A stretch of DNA of 64,000 nucleotides from Theropithecus gelada (Eukaryota > Chordata > Mammalia > Primates > Cercopithecidae), in NCBI RefSeq assembly GCF_003255815.1, contig NC_037682.1, positions 7,996,209 to 8,060,208 of the forward strand. The letters are read 5' to 3'. How positions within the stretch are numbered: position 1 is the stretch's first letter; the number at the start of each line of letters is the position of its first letter. The position numbers and the translations under genes are program-made. Positions 33,442 through 45,065 of this stretch are shown here, one piece after another. The notes under the pieces are model-generated. The model was not told the DNA's origin. It made no database searches and was given only the letters and a program-made list of their open reading frames with translations.

Positions 33442-33745
33442 GCCGGGTGCATGGCTCACACCTGTAATCCTAACACTTTGGGAGGCTGAGGTGAGTGGAT
33501 TTCCTGAGCTCAAGAATTGAGACCAGCCTGGGCAACATGGCGAAACCCCATCTCTACTAAAAATACAAAAAATTTAGCTGGGCATGGTGGTGTGTACCTG
33601 TAATCCCAGCTACTGGGGAGGCTGAGGCACAAGAATCACTTGAACCCAGGAGGCAGAGGTTACAGTGAGCTGATAATGCGCCACTGCACTCCAGCCTGGG
33701 TGACAGTGAGACTCTGTCTCAAAAAAAATAAGTAAATAATAAACA
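33442..33745 (+). mobile_element. Alu
   Basis: Starts 'gccgggtgcatggctca', both monomers, A-rich tail. Confidence 0.92.
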
Positions 33746-33791
33746 TATCTTGATTTCTATCTCATTGGCAGAACAAGAAAAAAAAATTTCT

Positions 33792-34072
33792 GGCCGGGCG
33801 CAGTGGCTCACGCCTGTAATCTTTGGGAGGCTGAGGCGGGCAGATCACGAGGTCAGGAGATCGAGACCATGCTGGCTAACACGGTGAAACCCCATCTCTA
33901 CTAAAAATGCAAAAAATTTTCCGGGTGTGATGGCGGGCGCCTGTAGTCCCAGTTACTCAGGAGGCTGAGGCAGGAGAATGGCGTGAACCCAGGAGGCGGA
34001 GCTTGTAATGAGCCGAGATCGTGCCACTGTACTCCAGCCCGGGCAACACAGTAAGACGTCTCAAAAAAAAAA
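33792..34072 (+). mobile_element. Alu, AluY-like
   Basis: Starts 'ggccgggcgcagtggctca' and has 'gatcgagaccatgctggcta' and 'gaatggcgtgaaccc'. Ten bases of the head (cccagcactt) are missing. Confidence 0.94.
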
Positions 34073-34104
34073 ATTTTTTTTATGCAGAAGAGTTCTGTAT
34101 CATC

Positions 34105-34185
34105 ACTGCCCAATAACACTTCTGGCAGTGATGGAAGTGTTCCATATCTGTGCTATCCAATTTGTGGCTACTGTGGTAAAATGAG
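34105..34185 (+). mobile_element. DNA transposon fragment (hAT-like MER)
   Basis: Reads 'gtgatggaagtgttccatat' and 'tgctatccaatttgtggcta', the + orientation of the element seen reversed at 20080-20222. Confidence 0.5.
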
Positions 34186-34307
34186 TTACCATATGGTTAG
34201 GTAGTAAAATAAGCTACTCATAGGTGGAGAAAAAGCCCTGCAGTATTGTGTAGTTTTTATTTTAGAAAACCTTTCACCCCAAAAGAGGACTGTTGAGTAA
34301 GACAAAT

Positions 34308-34605
34308 GTATTTCTTTCTTTAAGATGGAGTCTCGCTCTGTCGCCCAGGCTCGAGTGCACTGGTATGATCTCGGCTCACTGCAACCTCTGCCTCCCAGGT
34401 TCAAGCAATTCTCCTGTCTCAACCTTCCCAGTAGCTGGGATTACAGTCGCACGACACCACGCCTGGTGAATTTTTGTATTTTTAGTAGAGATGGAGTTTC
34501 ACCTCGTTGGTCAGGCTGGTCTTGAACACCTGACCTCAGGTGGTCTACCTGCCTCGGCCTCCCAAAATGCTGGGATTACAGGCGTGAGCCACTGCACCTG
34601 GCCAA
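34308..34605 (-). mobile_element. Alu (minus)
   Basis: 'gatggagtctcgctctgtcg' through 'gccactgcacctggcc'. Confidence 0.94.
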
Positions 34606-35387
34606 TGTTTTTATTTCTAAACCTTACTTCTCATATGAGAAATTACATATTGTGAATACAAAATTCCTAGTTTCTCACTATAGACCACTTCAGAGTCCCA
34701 TGAGGCCTCTCAACACTAAAAGCTCCTGAATTCATTTATCAGCTGTTTGAATTCCTACTATGAGCTAGGATGTGGGAACATGGTGATGAATGAGGCATAT
34801 GTGGTTTCTGTAGCCTCAGATTTACCCCCTTCCTCGGGTTTCCAGATACATAGTGAAGCTGGCATGGCATAGAAAGACACTAGACCCTCAGGGTACTCAA
34901 TGCACTGTTAGGAACTTGTCCTAAGGGCAGAAAAAGGTCAGCTGCCTGAAAGATGGACCAGGAAAGGGAAGCAACTTGCCCCAGATTGGTTTCATAGCTT
35001 GTCGGGATTTTGCTTACAAACCTGGTCCTCAGGAAGTCACCTGGCCTAGGAGATTCAGGAAAAGGAAGGAGGGGAGAAGTAAATATTCCTGGGAAGAGCT
35101 GTCAGTTTGTTGGAAGATCAATCTCATCTTTCTTCAGACCAGAGCTAGGCTCTACTGCTGAGGAGGAATGAAATGCAAGAAATGATAGAATCAGCTCCAG
35201 GACTTGTGGGGGAAGAGTGAAAAATCTGACAAGATGAATTCAATCTGAAGTGCCTTAGGTTTGCAGGGCCTTTGAGAATCCAGGCCAAATTCAAACTGCG
35301 TATCTGTCACCTCTGCAAATCCACAAGAACCCAATGAGGTAGCATCCTGGCTCTGCCAGCAATTAAGCAACTGAGGTTTAGAAAGTT
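34606..35387. other. Intergenic, with a likely L2/MIR-type relic
   Basis: Text near 34728-34815 ('gaattcctactatgagctag') resembles reversed L2, and 35325-35385 ('gcaactgaggtttagaaag') resembles reversed MIR. Both are weak. No gene is supported. Confidence 0.45.
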
Positions 35388-35683
35388 TAGGCTGGGCGCA
35401 GTGGTCTACCTACGCCTGTAATCCCAGCACTTTGGGAGGTCGAGGCGGGTGGATCACGAGGTCAGGAGTTCGAGACCAGCCTGACCAACATGGTGAAACC
35501 CTGTCTCTACTAAAAATACAAAAATTAGCCAGGCGTGGTGGCACGCACCTGTAATCCCAGCTACTCAGGAGGCTGAGGCAGAGAATCGCTTGAATCCGGG
35601 AGGTGGAGATTGCAGTGAGCCGAGATCGTGCCACTGTACTTCAGCCTGGGCGACAGAGCGAGACTCCGTCTAAAACAAAAAAG
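35388..35683 (+). mobile_element. Alu
   Basis: Starts 'ggctgggcgcagtggtctac', both monomers, tail 'ctaaaacaaaaaag'. Confidence 0.94.
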
Positions 35684-35691
35684 AAATTAGT

Positions 35692-35999
35692 GGCCTGGTG
35701 CGGTGGCTCATGCCTGTAATCCCAGCACTTTGGGAGGCCAAGGCGGGAAGATCACCTGAGGTCAGGAGTTCGAGACCAGCCTGGACAACATGGCAAAACC
35801 CTGTCTCTACTAAAAATACAAAAAAATTAGGCAGGAGCCCGTAATTCTACCTATTCGGTAGGCTGAAGTAGGAGAATCACTTGAACCCGGGAGGCGGAGG
35901 TTGTAGTGAGCCAAGATCCTGCCACTGCACTCCAGCCTGGCTGACAGAGCAAGACTCCGTCTCAAAAAAAAAAAAAAAAGACTCCATCTCAAAAAGAAA
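35692..35999 (+). mobile_element. Alu with partly duplicated tail
   Basis: Starts 'ggcctggtgcggtggctca'. The end 'gactccgtctcaaaa' is followed after the A-run by a second 'gactccatctcaaaa', a local duplication of the last 15 bases. Confidence 0.92.
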
Positions 36000-36217
36000 A
36001 AAAAAGAAAAAGAATTTGTGACAAGTACCACAAATTACACAAAATAGGTCCAATGGCAGGGAATAATGGGAGGACATATCTACTAAGCTACAGGTGGTTT
36101 AGGAGGGCATTCCGATACTTGATCCTGAAGCTAAGATCTGAGGATAAGTTAGCTCTAAAGCAGTAAAGAGAAAGGTCCTTCCAGATTTAATTAAAACAAA
36201 CAAACAAAAAAACAGCC

Positions 36218-36511
36218 CTCGGGCGCGGTGGCTCAAGCCTGTAATCCCAGCACTTTGGGAGGCCGAGACGGACGGATCACGAGGTCAGGAGATCGAGACC
36301 ATCCTGGCTAACATGGTGAAACCCCGTCTCTACTAAAAATACAAAAGAAAACTAGCCGGGCGAGGTGGCGAGCGCCTGTAGTCCCAGCTACTCGGGAGGC
36401 TGAGGCAGGAGAATGGCATAAACCCGGGAGGCGGAGCTTGCAGTGAGCAGAGATCCGGCCACCGCACTCCAGCCTGGGTGACAGAGCGAGACTCCGTCTC
36501 AAAAAAAAAAA
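36218..36511 (+). mobile_element. AluYR-type (Old World monkey subfamily)
   Basis: Carries 'ggctcaagcc', 'gggcgaggtggcg', 'gaatggcataaacccggg' and 'gatccggccac'. Target-site duplication acagccct/acggccct flanks it. I know this combination from cercopithecid Alus, not from human AluY. Confidence 0.93.
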
Positions 36512-36918
36512 AACGGCCCTGAGGCAGGAAAGAGCTCAGTGTATACAACGATCTGAAAGGAGAGTCAGTGTGGTCAGAAAAGGATAGATAAATAGGGAAA
36601 AGGGCCTGAGATAATAGAGTGTGACAGAGGACACAAGGATAAGGAAAAGACAGACGTGGAGGTCACTGTAGTCATCTTGGTGGGAGAGGATAGCATGGTC
36701 TAGACTATGGCTGTGGCAAAGACATAGAGAAAAGAGGCAACATGTGATATAAACATGGTGAAGAGCTGCTGATGGTTGGGGAGGGGGTAAGAATGACTAC
36801 CAGGAATCTGGCTGGAAGAGAAGGGGATAAGGAAGACTGAAGGAGAAATGATTTTAGAGTGAGAAGTCTCCGGAGCTCTATCTCAGATGTACCAAGTTGG
36901 AGGTGTATTAAGAGAACC

Positions 36919-37214
36919 AGCCAGGCACAGTAGCTCATGCTTGCAATCCCAGCATGTTGGGAGGCCAAGGCAGGAGGAACCCGAGGTCAGTAGTTCGAGA
37001 CTAGCCTGGCCAATATGGTGAAATCCCATCTGTACTAAAAATACAAAAATTAGCCAGGTGTAGTGGCACACGCCTGTAGTCCCAGCTACTCAGGAGACTG
37101 AGGCAGAAGAATCGTTTGAACCCGGGAGGCGGAGGTTGCAGTGAGCCGAGATCACGCCACTGCACTCCAGCCTGGGCAACAGAGTAAGACTCCATCTCAA
37201 AAAAAAAAAAAAAA
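36919..37214 (+). mobile_element. Alu
   Basis: Starts 'agccaggcacagtagctca', both monomers. Flanks 'agagaacca' repeat before and after. Confidence 0.94.
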
Positions 37215-37538
37215 GAGAACCAAGAAGAAATGTCAACTAGGTCTCCAGATCCCTGAATCTTGAGCACAGAAGAGAGGTTTTGAACTGGAGATATCAAAAG
37301 TCTTTAGCACCTGGATCAGTGTTAATAACAGAAATACAATGTAAGCCACAAATGCAAACCACATAGGGAACTGAAACAGGTGAAATTAAGTTGTATTAAT
37401 TTTATTTTCCCCAGATAGTCTAGTGGTTAGGAAAAAAACGAAAACAATTTTAATGTATTTTTACCCAATATATGCAAAAAAATTATCAGTCCAACATATA
37501 ATAAGCATTAAAAAATGAATATATTCTTTCTCATATTA

Positions 37539-37836
37539 TTTTATTTTTTTTGAGAGACAGACTCTTGCTCTGTCGCCCAGGCTAGAGTGCAGTGGCCCAA
37601 TCTTGGCTCACTAGATCCTCCGCCTCCCGGGTTCAAGCGATTCTCCTGTCTCAGCCTCCCAAGTAGCTGGGATTACAGGCACATGCCACCACGCCTGGCT
37701 TATTTTTGTGTTTTTAGTAGAGATGGGGTTTCACCATCTTGACCAGGCTGGTCTCAAACTTCTGACATCAAGTGATCTGCCTGCCTTGGCCTCCCAAAGT
37801 GCTGGGATTACAGGCATGAGCCACAGCACCTGGCTT
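37539..37836 (-). mobile_element. Alu (minus)
   Basis: 'gagagacagactcttgctct' through 'gccacagcacctggct'. Confidence 0.93.
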
Positions 37837-37964
37837 ATCATATTAATTTTTTAAATCCCATAGGTATTTGGTACTCACATCACTGTATATGGCTCTGGCT
37901 ACCACACTGAACAGCACAACTCCAGATGGTATACAAAGCCAAAGCAATGAATGAAGTCTTAAAG

Positions 37965-38070
37965 AGGATTTCAAACTTGGCACTACTGATGTTTAGCCAC
38001 ATCCCTGGGGGGAGAATCCCCCCAAATTGTGACAATTAACAATGATTTCAGGGAATCTCTGAGCCTATTC
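37965..38070 (+). mobile_element. MER5-type MITE (hAT-Charlie) fragment
   Basis: Reads 'acttggcactactgatgttta', 'gccacatccctgggggg' and 'aaattgtgacaattaacaatg', matching the MER5A core in order. Confidence 0.7.
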
Positions 38071-38111
38071 TAGTTGCCCATTTAAAACAAACAAACAAAA
38101 AAAAGTCAGCT

Positions 38112-38413
38112 TAGGTCAGGCACAGTGGCTCACATCTGTAATCCCAGCACTATGGGAGGCCAAGGCACGTGGATCACCTGAAGTCAGGAGTTCAAGACCA
38201 GCCTGACCACCACCGAGAAACCCCATCTCTACTAAAAATACAAAATTAGAGAGGCGTGGTGGTGCGTGCCTGTAATGCCAGCTACTAGGGAGGCTGAGGC
38301 AGGAGAATCGCTTGAATCCAGGAGGCAGAGGTTGCACTGAGCCAGGATCGTGCCACTGCATTGCAGCCTGGGCAACAAGAGCAAAACTCCATCTCAAAAA
38401 AAAAAAAAAATTA
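38112..38413 (+). mobile_element. Alu
   Basis: Starts 'aggtcaggcacagtggctca', both monomers, A tail. Confidence 0.93.
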
Positions 38414-38417
38414 AAAA

Positions 38418-38692
38418 AGGGTCAGGCTAGGTGGCTCACACCTGTAATCCCAGCACTCTGGGAGGCTGAGGCAGCAAATGGCTAGAGCTCAGTTCAAGAC
38501 CAGCTTGGGCAACATGGCAAAACCATGACTACAAAAAAATACAGAAATAAGTTGGGCATGCTGGCATGCGCCTGTGGTCCCAGCTACTTGGGAGGCTGAG
38601 ATGGGAAAATTGCTTGAGCCCGGGAGGAGGCAGAGGTTGAACACCGCACTCCAGTTTGGGTGACACAGGAAGACCCTGTCTCAAAAAAAAGG
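38418..38692 (+). mobile_element. Alu
   Basis: Starts 'gggtcaggctaggtggctca'. The right arm lacks part of 'gcagtgagccgagat'. Confidence 0.9.
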
Positions 38693-38699
38693 TGGGGGA

Positions 38700-39311
38700 G
38701 GGGGCAGGCGAGGTGGCTCATGCCTATTTGTTTTGTTTTTGTTTTTGTTTTAGATGGAATCTTGCTCTGTAGCCCAGGCTAGAGTGCAGTGGCGCTATCT
38801 CATCTCACTGCAACCTCCACCTCCCAGGTTCAAGCGATTCTCCTGCCTCAGCCTCCGAAGTAGCTGGGACTATAGGTGCACACGATGACAACTGGCTAAT
38901 ATTTATATTTTTAGTAGAGATGGGGTTTCATCACGTTGGCCAGGCTGCTCTCAAGCTCCTGACCTCAAGTGATCCGCCCCCCTCCCAAAGTGCTGGGATT
39001 ATAAGTGTGAGCCACTGCACCTGGCCTAATCTTAGTACTTTGGAAGGCTGAGGCAGGAGTATAGTTTGAGCCAGGAGTTCCTAACCAGCCTGGGCAACAT
39101 AGGGAGACCCCATCTCTACCAAAAGATAAAAATAAAAAATAAATTAGCCAGGTGCAATGGTGCATACCTGTGTAGTTCCAGCTTCTTGAGAGGTTGAGAT
39201 GGAAGGACTGCTTCAGCTCAGAAGGTCGAGGCTGCATTGAGCCATGCTCATACCACTGTATTCCAGCCTAGGCAACAGAGCAAGACCGCACCTAAAAAAA
39301 AAAAAAAAAAA
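38700..39311 (+). mobile_element. Alu host split by an opposite-strand Alu
   Basis: The head 'gggcaggcgaggtggctcat' (to about 38727) is separated from its continuation 'taatcttagtactttgg' (39027 on) by a complete minus-strand Alu. Confidence 0.92.
38728..39026 (-). mobile_element. Alu (minus) inserted in a + Alu
   Basis: Tail of (GTTTTT)n, then 'agatggaatcttgctctgta' through 'gccactgcacctggcc'. Confidence 0.93.
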
Positions 39312-39447
39312 GACTAAAAAATTGATCAGGGCCTGAGGATTAACTACAAAGGGGAACAAGGGCTTTTTGGCTGACAAAAATGTTCTGTATTTTGATTGCA
39401 GCGATGGGAACATTGTAACCATCAGTTATCAAAAGTATATTGTCAGA

Positions 39448-39752
39448 GTGGGCACAGTGGCTCACGACTGTGCCTGTAATCCCAGCACTTTGGGCGGCCA
39501 AGGTGGTGGATCGCCTGAGCTCAGCAGTTTGAGACCAGCCTGGCCAACATGGTGAAACTCTGTCTCTATTAAAAATATAAAAATTAGCCGGGCGTGGTGG
39601 CATGCATCTACAATCCCAGTTACTCAAAAGGCTGAGGCACGAAAATCGCTTGAGCCCAGGAGGTGGAGACTGCAGTGAGCAGAGATCATGCCAGTGTACT
39701 CCAGCCTGGGCAATAGAGTGAGACACCATCTTTTAAAAAGAAAAAAAAAAAG
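39448..39752 (+). mobile_element. Alu
   Basis: Starts 'tgggcacagtggctcacgac' with a small duplication ('actgtgcctg') in the head. Confidence 0.92.
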
Positions 39753-39837
39753 CCCCCCCACCCCCATAAAGCACATTGTCACAATGTATCAAATTGTTTT
39801 CAAAACTCGTGTATTTTATTGTTTGAAAAGAATACTC

Positions 39838-40434
39838 AGGCCTGGCATGGTGGCTCACGCCTGTAACCTCAGCCCTTTGGGAGGCCAAGGTGAGATCAAC
39901 CGAGGTTGGGAGTTCGAGACCAGCCTGACCGACATGGAGAATCCCCGTCTCTACTAAAAAAATACCAAATTAGGCTGGACGCAGTGGCTCACACCTGTTA
40001 TCTCAGCACTTTGGGAGGCCGAGGCGGGTGGATCACAAGGTCAGGAGATCGAGACCATCCTAACACAGTGAAACCCCGTTTCTACTAAAAATACAAAAAA
40101 AAATTAGCCGGGAGTGGTGGCAGGCGCCTGTAGTCCCAGCTACTCGGGAGGCTGAGGCAGGAGAATGGCGTGAACCCAAGAGGCGGAGCTTGCAGTGAGC
40201 TGAGATTGAGCCACTGCACTCCAGCCTGGGCAACAGAGCAAGACTCCACCTAAAAATATATATATATATAAAATTAGCTGGGCATGGTGGTGGGCACCTG
40301 TAATCCCAGCTACTCGGGAGGAAGGAGAATCACTTGAACCCAGGAGGCGGAGGGTGTGGTGAGCTGAGATCACATCATTGCACTCCAGCCTGGACAACAA
40401 AAGCAAAACTCCATCTCAAAAAAAAAAAAAAAAG
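39838..40434 (+). mobile_element. Alu host split by a younger Alu
   Basis: Left arm 39838-39972, right arm from about 40270 ('aaaattagctgggcatgg'). The break is at the A-rich linker. Confidence 0.9.
39973..40269 (+). mobile_element. AluY-like insert with (TA)n tail
   Basis: Has 'gatcgagaccatcct' and 'gaatggcgtgaaccc'. The tail ends in tatatatatata. Confidence 0.92.
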
Positions 40435-40544
40435 AATACTTCATGGCCATCTCTTCCTGGTTCTTCCCAGAGTCAGGAAAACCTGGATTGAAAGAGTGGT
40501 TTCAAAAAAAAAAAAAAAAAAGCTCTGAAGAGCCAATTTTTGTA

Positions 40545-41360
40545 AAAAGTACATCACATTATGACACTGCTTAAAAACCCCACAAGACTAGTTTACTCAG
40601 AATGAAGGCCAGAAAGGCCATAGATTAACTACTAGATCTGCTAACTACCTGACCTCTTCTGCTCCTCTCTCCCCTCACTCACTCTTGCCACTGGCCTCCT
40701 TACTGTTAGAACACTTCCACCTTGAGACCCTTGCTCAAGATATTCTCTCTACCTGGAGTACTTTTCCCCCAGATACCTGGTGCTAACTTACATCTAATTC
40801 AACTCATTGCTCAAATCTCACTTTTTTAAGAGGCCCAAGCCGGGCGCAGTGGCTCATTCCTACAATCCCAGCACTTTGGGAGGCCGAGGCAGGTGGATCA
40901 CCTGAGGTCAGGAGTTCGAAATCAGCAGGGTCAATATGGTGAAACACCATCGCTACTAAAATACAAAAATTAGCCAGGCATGGTGGTGCATGACTATAAT
41001 CCCAGCTACTGAGGAGGCTGAGGCAGAAGAATCGCTAGAACCTGGGAGGCAGAAGTTGCAGTGAGCCAAGATCACGCCATCGCATTCCAGCCTGGGTGAC
41101 AAGAGCAAAACTCCATCTCAAAAAAAAAAAACAAAAAAAAGAAATATATTTTTTAAAAATTATAAAAATTTTTAAATACACAGGCCTGGCCCCCTATTTA
41201 TCACAGCAATCTGCACACACATATGCTGCACTAGCTCTCCCAATCCTCGCTACTCAACTTGAACCTTTTTAATACAAAGGTCTTACGTCCTAACACATAA
41301 TTTAGTTATTTACTATGTTCATTACTTGTCTTGGACTAGAATGTAAGTTTTAGACGTTGG
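40545..41360 (+). mobile_element. L2 LINE 3' region, split by an Alu
   Basis: Two collinear pieces, 40545-40839 ('cactgcttaaaaaccccac', 'ctcactcttgccactggcct', 'acctggagtacttttccccc') and 41143-41360 ('tatttactatgttcatta', 'tggactagaatgtaagtttt'), follow the L2 3' consensus. No coding frame survives. Confidence 0.75.
40840..41142 (+). mobile_element. Alu within L2
   Basis: Starts 'agccgggcgcagtggctcat', both monomers, A tail. Confidence 0.93.
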
Positions 41361-41466
41361 AGCTTCCATTAGTTTAGGTCATGAAGATGACATGGAGGAG
41401 AAACTACCACACAACCATTAGGGACATATAGCAGAAACAAGGAACAATCTTTTAAACAGAAAAGTG

Positions 41467-41772
41467 GGCCGGGCACAGTGGCTCATGCCTGAAATCCCAG
41501 CACTTCGGGAAGCCAAGGTGGCTGAATCACCTGAATTCAGGAGTTTGAGACCAGCCTGGTCAACATGGCAAAACCCCAACTCTACAAAAAATAAAAAAGA
41601 TTAGCCAGGCGTGGGGGTGCACACATGTAGTCCCAGCTATTTGGGAGGCTGAGGCAGGAGAATCACTTGAACCCAGGAAGCAGAGGTTGCAGGAGGCTGC
41701 GATCATGCCACTGGACTCCAGCCTGAGTGACAGAGCAAAACTGTCTCAAAAAAAAAAAAAAAAAAAAAAAAG
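41467..41772 (+). mobile_element. Alu
   Basis: Starts 'ggccgggcacagtggctcat', both monomers, poly(A) of more than 20. Confidence 0.94.
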
Positions 41773-41819
41773 CAACCTGTAAAGAATTGAGGTAAGGAAC
41801 ACAAGGTAAGAAGTTCAAG

Positions 41820-42119
41820 GCCGGGCGCGGTGGCTCAAGCCTGTAATCCCAGCACTTTGGGAGGCCGAGACGGGCGGATCACGAGGTCAGGAGATCGAGA
41901 CCATCCTGGCTAACATGGTGAAACCCCGTCTCTACTAAAAAATACAAAAAACTAGCCGGGCGAGGTGGCGGGCGCCTGTAGTCCCAGCTACTCGGGAGCT
42001 GAGGCAGGAGAATGGCCTAAACCCGGGAGGCGGAGCTTGCAGTGAGCCGAGAGCCGGCCACTGCACTCCAGCCTGGGCGGCAGAGCGAGACTCCGTCTCA
42101 GAAAAAAAAAAAAAAAAAA
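41820..42119 (+). mobile_element. AluYR-type (Old World monkey subfamily)
   Basis: Carries 'ggctcaagcc', 'gggcgaggtggcg', 'gaatggcctaaacccggg' and 'gagccggccac'. Exact 12-bp duplication aagaagttcaag at 41808-41819 and 42120-42131. Near consensus, so young. Confidence 0.95.
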
Positions 42120-42137
42120 AAGAAGTTCAAGAAATTA

Positions 42138-42440
42138 GGCTGGGCACAGTGGCTCACGCCTGTAATCCCAGCACTTTAGGAGACCGAGCCGATCCACCTC
42201 AGGGTGGATCACCTGAGGTCAGGAGTTCAAGACCAGCCTGACCAATATGATGAAACCCCATCTCTACTAAAAATACAAAAATTAGCCAGACGTGATTGCA
42301 CGTGCCTGTAATCCCAGCTACTCGGGAGACTAAGACAGGAGAATCACTTGAATACAGGTGGCAGAGTTTGCAGGGAGCCGAGATCGCACCATTGCACTCC
42401 AGCCTGGGTAGTGAGAACAAAACTCCGTCTCAAAAAAAGA
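42138..42440 (+). mobile_element. Alu
   Basis: Starts 'ggctgggcacagtggctca'. It carries a small extra piece 'gccgatccacctcagggtg' in the left arm. Confidence 0.92.
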
Positions 42441-42542
42441 AGTTAAAGAAATTAACAGGTTGGCATTTTGGAATGGAATGTCTCCAAAACAAAACAACAA
42501 AGACTCTTCCACATTAGTTGGTGTTTAAGAATGATGTGCCAG

Positions 42543-42705
42543 CTGGCCATGGTGGCTCATGCCTATAACCCCAGCTACTCAGGAGGTTGAAGTGAGAGGA
42601 CACTTGAGCCCAGAAGTTCACAGCCCCAGTGAACCATGATTGCAACACTGCCCTCCAGCCTGAGCAACAGTGAGATCTTGTCTCAAAACAAGAGAAAACA
42701 AAACA
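42543..42705 (+). mobile_element. Alu, internally deleted
   Basis: Head 'tggccatggtggctcatgcc' joins directly to 'ccccagctactcaggagg'. Old. Confidence 0.85.
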
Positions 42706-42784
42706 AAGTAAGAATACTGTACCACTGATATGATTTATCCATTCTCCCTAAGTGATGGGGGAAAACACTGCCAAACCCCGTTTC

Positions 42785-43008
42785 TTTCTTTTTTTTTTTT
42801 TTTTGAGACAGTATCTTGCTCTGTTGCCCAGGCTGGAGTGCAGTGGCACGATCATGGCTCACTGCAGCCTCAATGTCCCGGGCTGAAACAACCCTCCTAC
42901 CTCAAACTCAAGAGTAGCTGGAACTACAGGTACACAGCACCATGCTCAGCTATTTTTAAAAATTTTTTGTAGAGATAGAGTTTTGACATATTACCCAGGC
43001 TTGCCAGC
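42785..43008 (-). mobile_element. Alu (minus), partial
   Basis: T-run, 'gagacagtatcttgctctgt', one full monomer and part of the second. Confidence 0.9.
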
Positions 43009-43106
43009 CCAATTTCTTATCTTAAGGATGTCCAGCAGTAAAACCTAAAGGAAACTTGTTAAAGAAATCATCTTGGGATCAAAAGACTTGGCTGATGCCC
43101 AGGTAT

Positions 43107-43262
43107 TTCTTCTTCTTGTTGTTGAGACAGGGTCTTGCTCTTATCACCCAGGCTGGAGTGCAGTGGTGTGATCTCAGCTCACTGCAACCTCCACCTCCTG
43201 GGTTCAAATGATTCTCCTGCTTCAGCCTCCCGAGTAGATGGAATTACAGGCGCCCAAAAGCC
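43107..43262 (-). mobile_element. Alu (minus), partial
   Basis: 'gagacagggtcttgctctta' through 'gattacaggcgccc', then broken off. Confidence 0.9.
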
Positions 43263-43347
43263 TAATTTTTTTTTTTTAAAGCTAAGTGCTAAAGATATAA
43301 AAAGACAAAAAGGAAATACAAACGACTCTTAAAAATATAAAGGGCTG

Positions 43348-43587
43348 CCAGGCGCGGTGCTCACGCTTGTAATCCTAGCACTTTGGTAGGCTGAGGCGGG
43401 CAGATCACCTGAGGTCAGGAGACCAGCCTGACCAACATGGAGAAACCCCATCTCTACTAAAAATACAAAATTAGCCAGGTGTGGTGGCACATGCCTATAT
43501 TCCCAGCTAATCAAGAGTCTGAGGCAAGAGAATCACTTAAACCCATACCATTGCACTCCAGCCTGGGCAACAAGAGCAAAACTCCAG
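43348..43587 (+). mobile_element. Alu with right-arm deletion
   Basis: Starts 'gccaggcgcggtgctca'. Lacks most of the final 'gaggttgcagtgagccgaga' part. It abuts the next Alu directly. Confidence 0.9.
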
Positions 43588-43848
43588 GTATGGCGTGGTG
43601 GGTCACACCTATAATCCCAGCACTTTGGGAGGCCGAGGTAGGCAGATCTCACACGAGGTCAGCAGTTCGAGACCAGCCTGGCCAACATGGTGAAACCTCA
43701 TCTCTACTAAAAACACAAAAAATACAAAAATTAGCTGGGTGTGGTGGTGCGTGCCTATAATCCCAGCTACTCAGGAGGCTGAGGCAGCAGAACTGCTTGA
43801 ACGCTTGAACCGGGACCTGGGAGGCGGAGGTTGCGGTGAGCCGAGATC
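43588..43848 (+). mobile_element. Alu, 3' truncated
   Basis: Starts 'ggtatggcgtggtgggtca' and stops at 'gccgagatcacac', where a further Alu head fragment begins. Confidence 0.9.
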
Positions 43849-43972
43849 ACACAGTGGCTTGAGCCTGTAATACCAACACTTTGGGAGGCCAAGTCAGGAG
43901 GATCACTTGAGGGCAGGAGTTTGAGGACCAGCCTGGGCAACATGGCAAGACCCTGTCCCTACGAAAAATTAA
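43849..43972 (+). mobile_element. Alu left-monomer fragment
   Basis: 'agtggcttgagcctgtaata' through 'ccctacgaaaaattaaaa'. Confidence 0.85.
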
Positions 43973-44021
43973 AACCTCACTCATTACAAAAATAGACACT
44001 AATTATAAATACAGTAAGACA

Positions 44022-44110
44022 GCTATGGTCTGAATATTTGTGTCACCACCCCCCCATTAATGTTGAAATACCCCCACAAGGTAATGGTTTTAGGTGAAGC
44101 CTTTCACATC
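44022..44110 (+). mobile_element. MaLR-type LTR fragment (old retroelement)
   Basis: 'agctatggtctgaatatttg' followed by 'gttgaaatacccccacaagg' and 'gtaatggttttaggtgaagc' resembles the start of MST/MLT1 LTRs. LTR piece only, no genes. Confidence 0.55.
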
Positions 44111-44112
44111 TA

Positions 44113-44235
44113 ACTGGTGGGAATATACATTGTAATGACTTGAGGACAATTTGACACACAGCAAAATATAAACTGCCCATCAATATCTAGGAATGTAGCT
44201 TATTAAAATACCTGCACTCATACCAAATAACCATT
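44113..44235 (+). mobile_element. L1 3'-region fragment
   Basis: 'aactggtgggaatatacatt', 'gaggacaatttgacac' and 'atctaggaatgtag' follow the L1 ORF2/3' consensus. Confidence 0.55.
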
Positions 44236-44275
44236 TTTTATCTAATACAAAATGTCACTAACTTTCAGGTACAAC

Positions 44276-44574
44276 TTTTTTTTTTTTTTTTGGAAGACAG
44301 AGTGTCGCTCTGTCGTGCAGGCTGGAGTGCAGTGGTGCTATCTTGGCTCACTACAAGCTCCGCCTCCCAGGTTCACGCCATTCTCCTGCCTCAGCCTCCC
44401 TAGTAGCTGGGACTACAGGCACAAGCAACCACACCCAGCTAATTTTTTGTATTTTCAGTAGAGACAAGGTTTCACCATGTTAGCCAGGATGGTCTCGATC
44501 TCCTGACCTCGTGATCCGCCCGCCTCAGCTTCCCAGTGCTGGGATTACAGGTGTGAGCCACCGCACCCGGCCTA
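44276..44574 (-). mobile_element. Alu (minus)
   Basis: T-run, 'ggaagacagagtgtcgctct' through 'gccaccgcacccggcc'. Target-site duplication 'aggtacaac' is at both ends. Confidence 0.94.
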
Positions 44575-44610
44575 GGTACAACATTATTTTATACACTACT
44601 AAAACACTGC

Positions 44611-44914
44611 CAGTCAGACGTAGTGGCTCACACCTGTAATCCCAGCACTTTGGGAGGCTGAGGTGGGCGGATCGCTTGAGCTGAGGAGTTTAAGACCAGC
44701 CACTCAACATGGCGAAACCCCATCTCTACAAAAAAAAAATACAAAAACAATTAGCCGGGCGTGGTGGTGTGCATTTGTAGTCCCAGCTATTCAGGAGGCT
44801 GAGGTGGGAGGATCACTTGAGCCCAGGAGGTGGAGGTTATAAAGTGAGATCATGCCACTGCATTCCTGCCTGGGTAACAGAGCAAGACTCTGTCTCAAAA
44901 AAAAAAAAAAAATT
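44611..44914 (+). mobile_element. Alu
   Basis: Starts 'ccagtcagacgtagtggctc', both monomers. 'aaacactgcca' flanks both sides. Confidence 0.93.
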
Positions 44915-45065
44915 AAACACTGCCAATTGAACTATGAGACATATGGATAAGCAAGACACAAATTTCAGACACATCAAAAAATGTTAAAACATTATGTCTA
45001 AGAATTGTTTAAATATAACCTTATCCTTTTTGTTTTAAAAAAAAAAAACTATACTTATGGGCATT

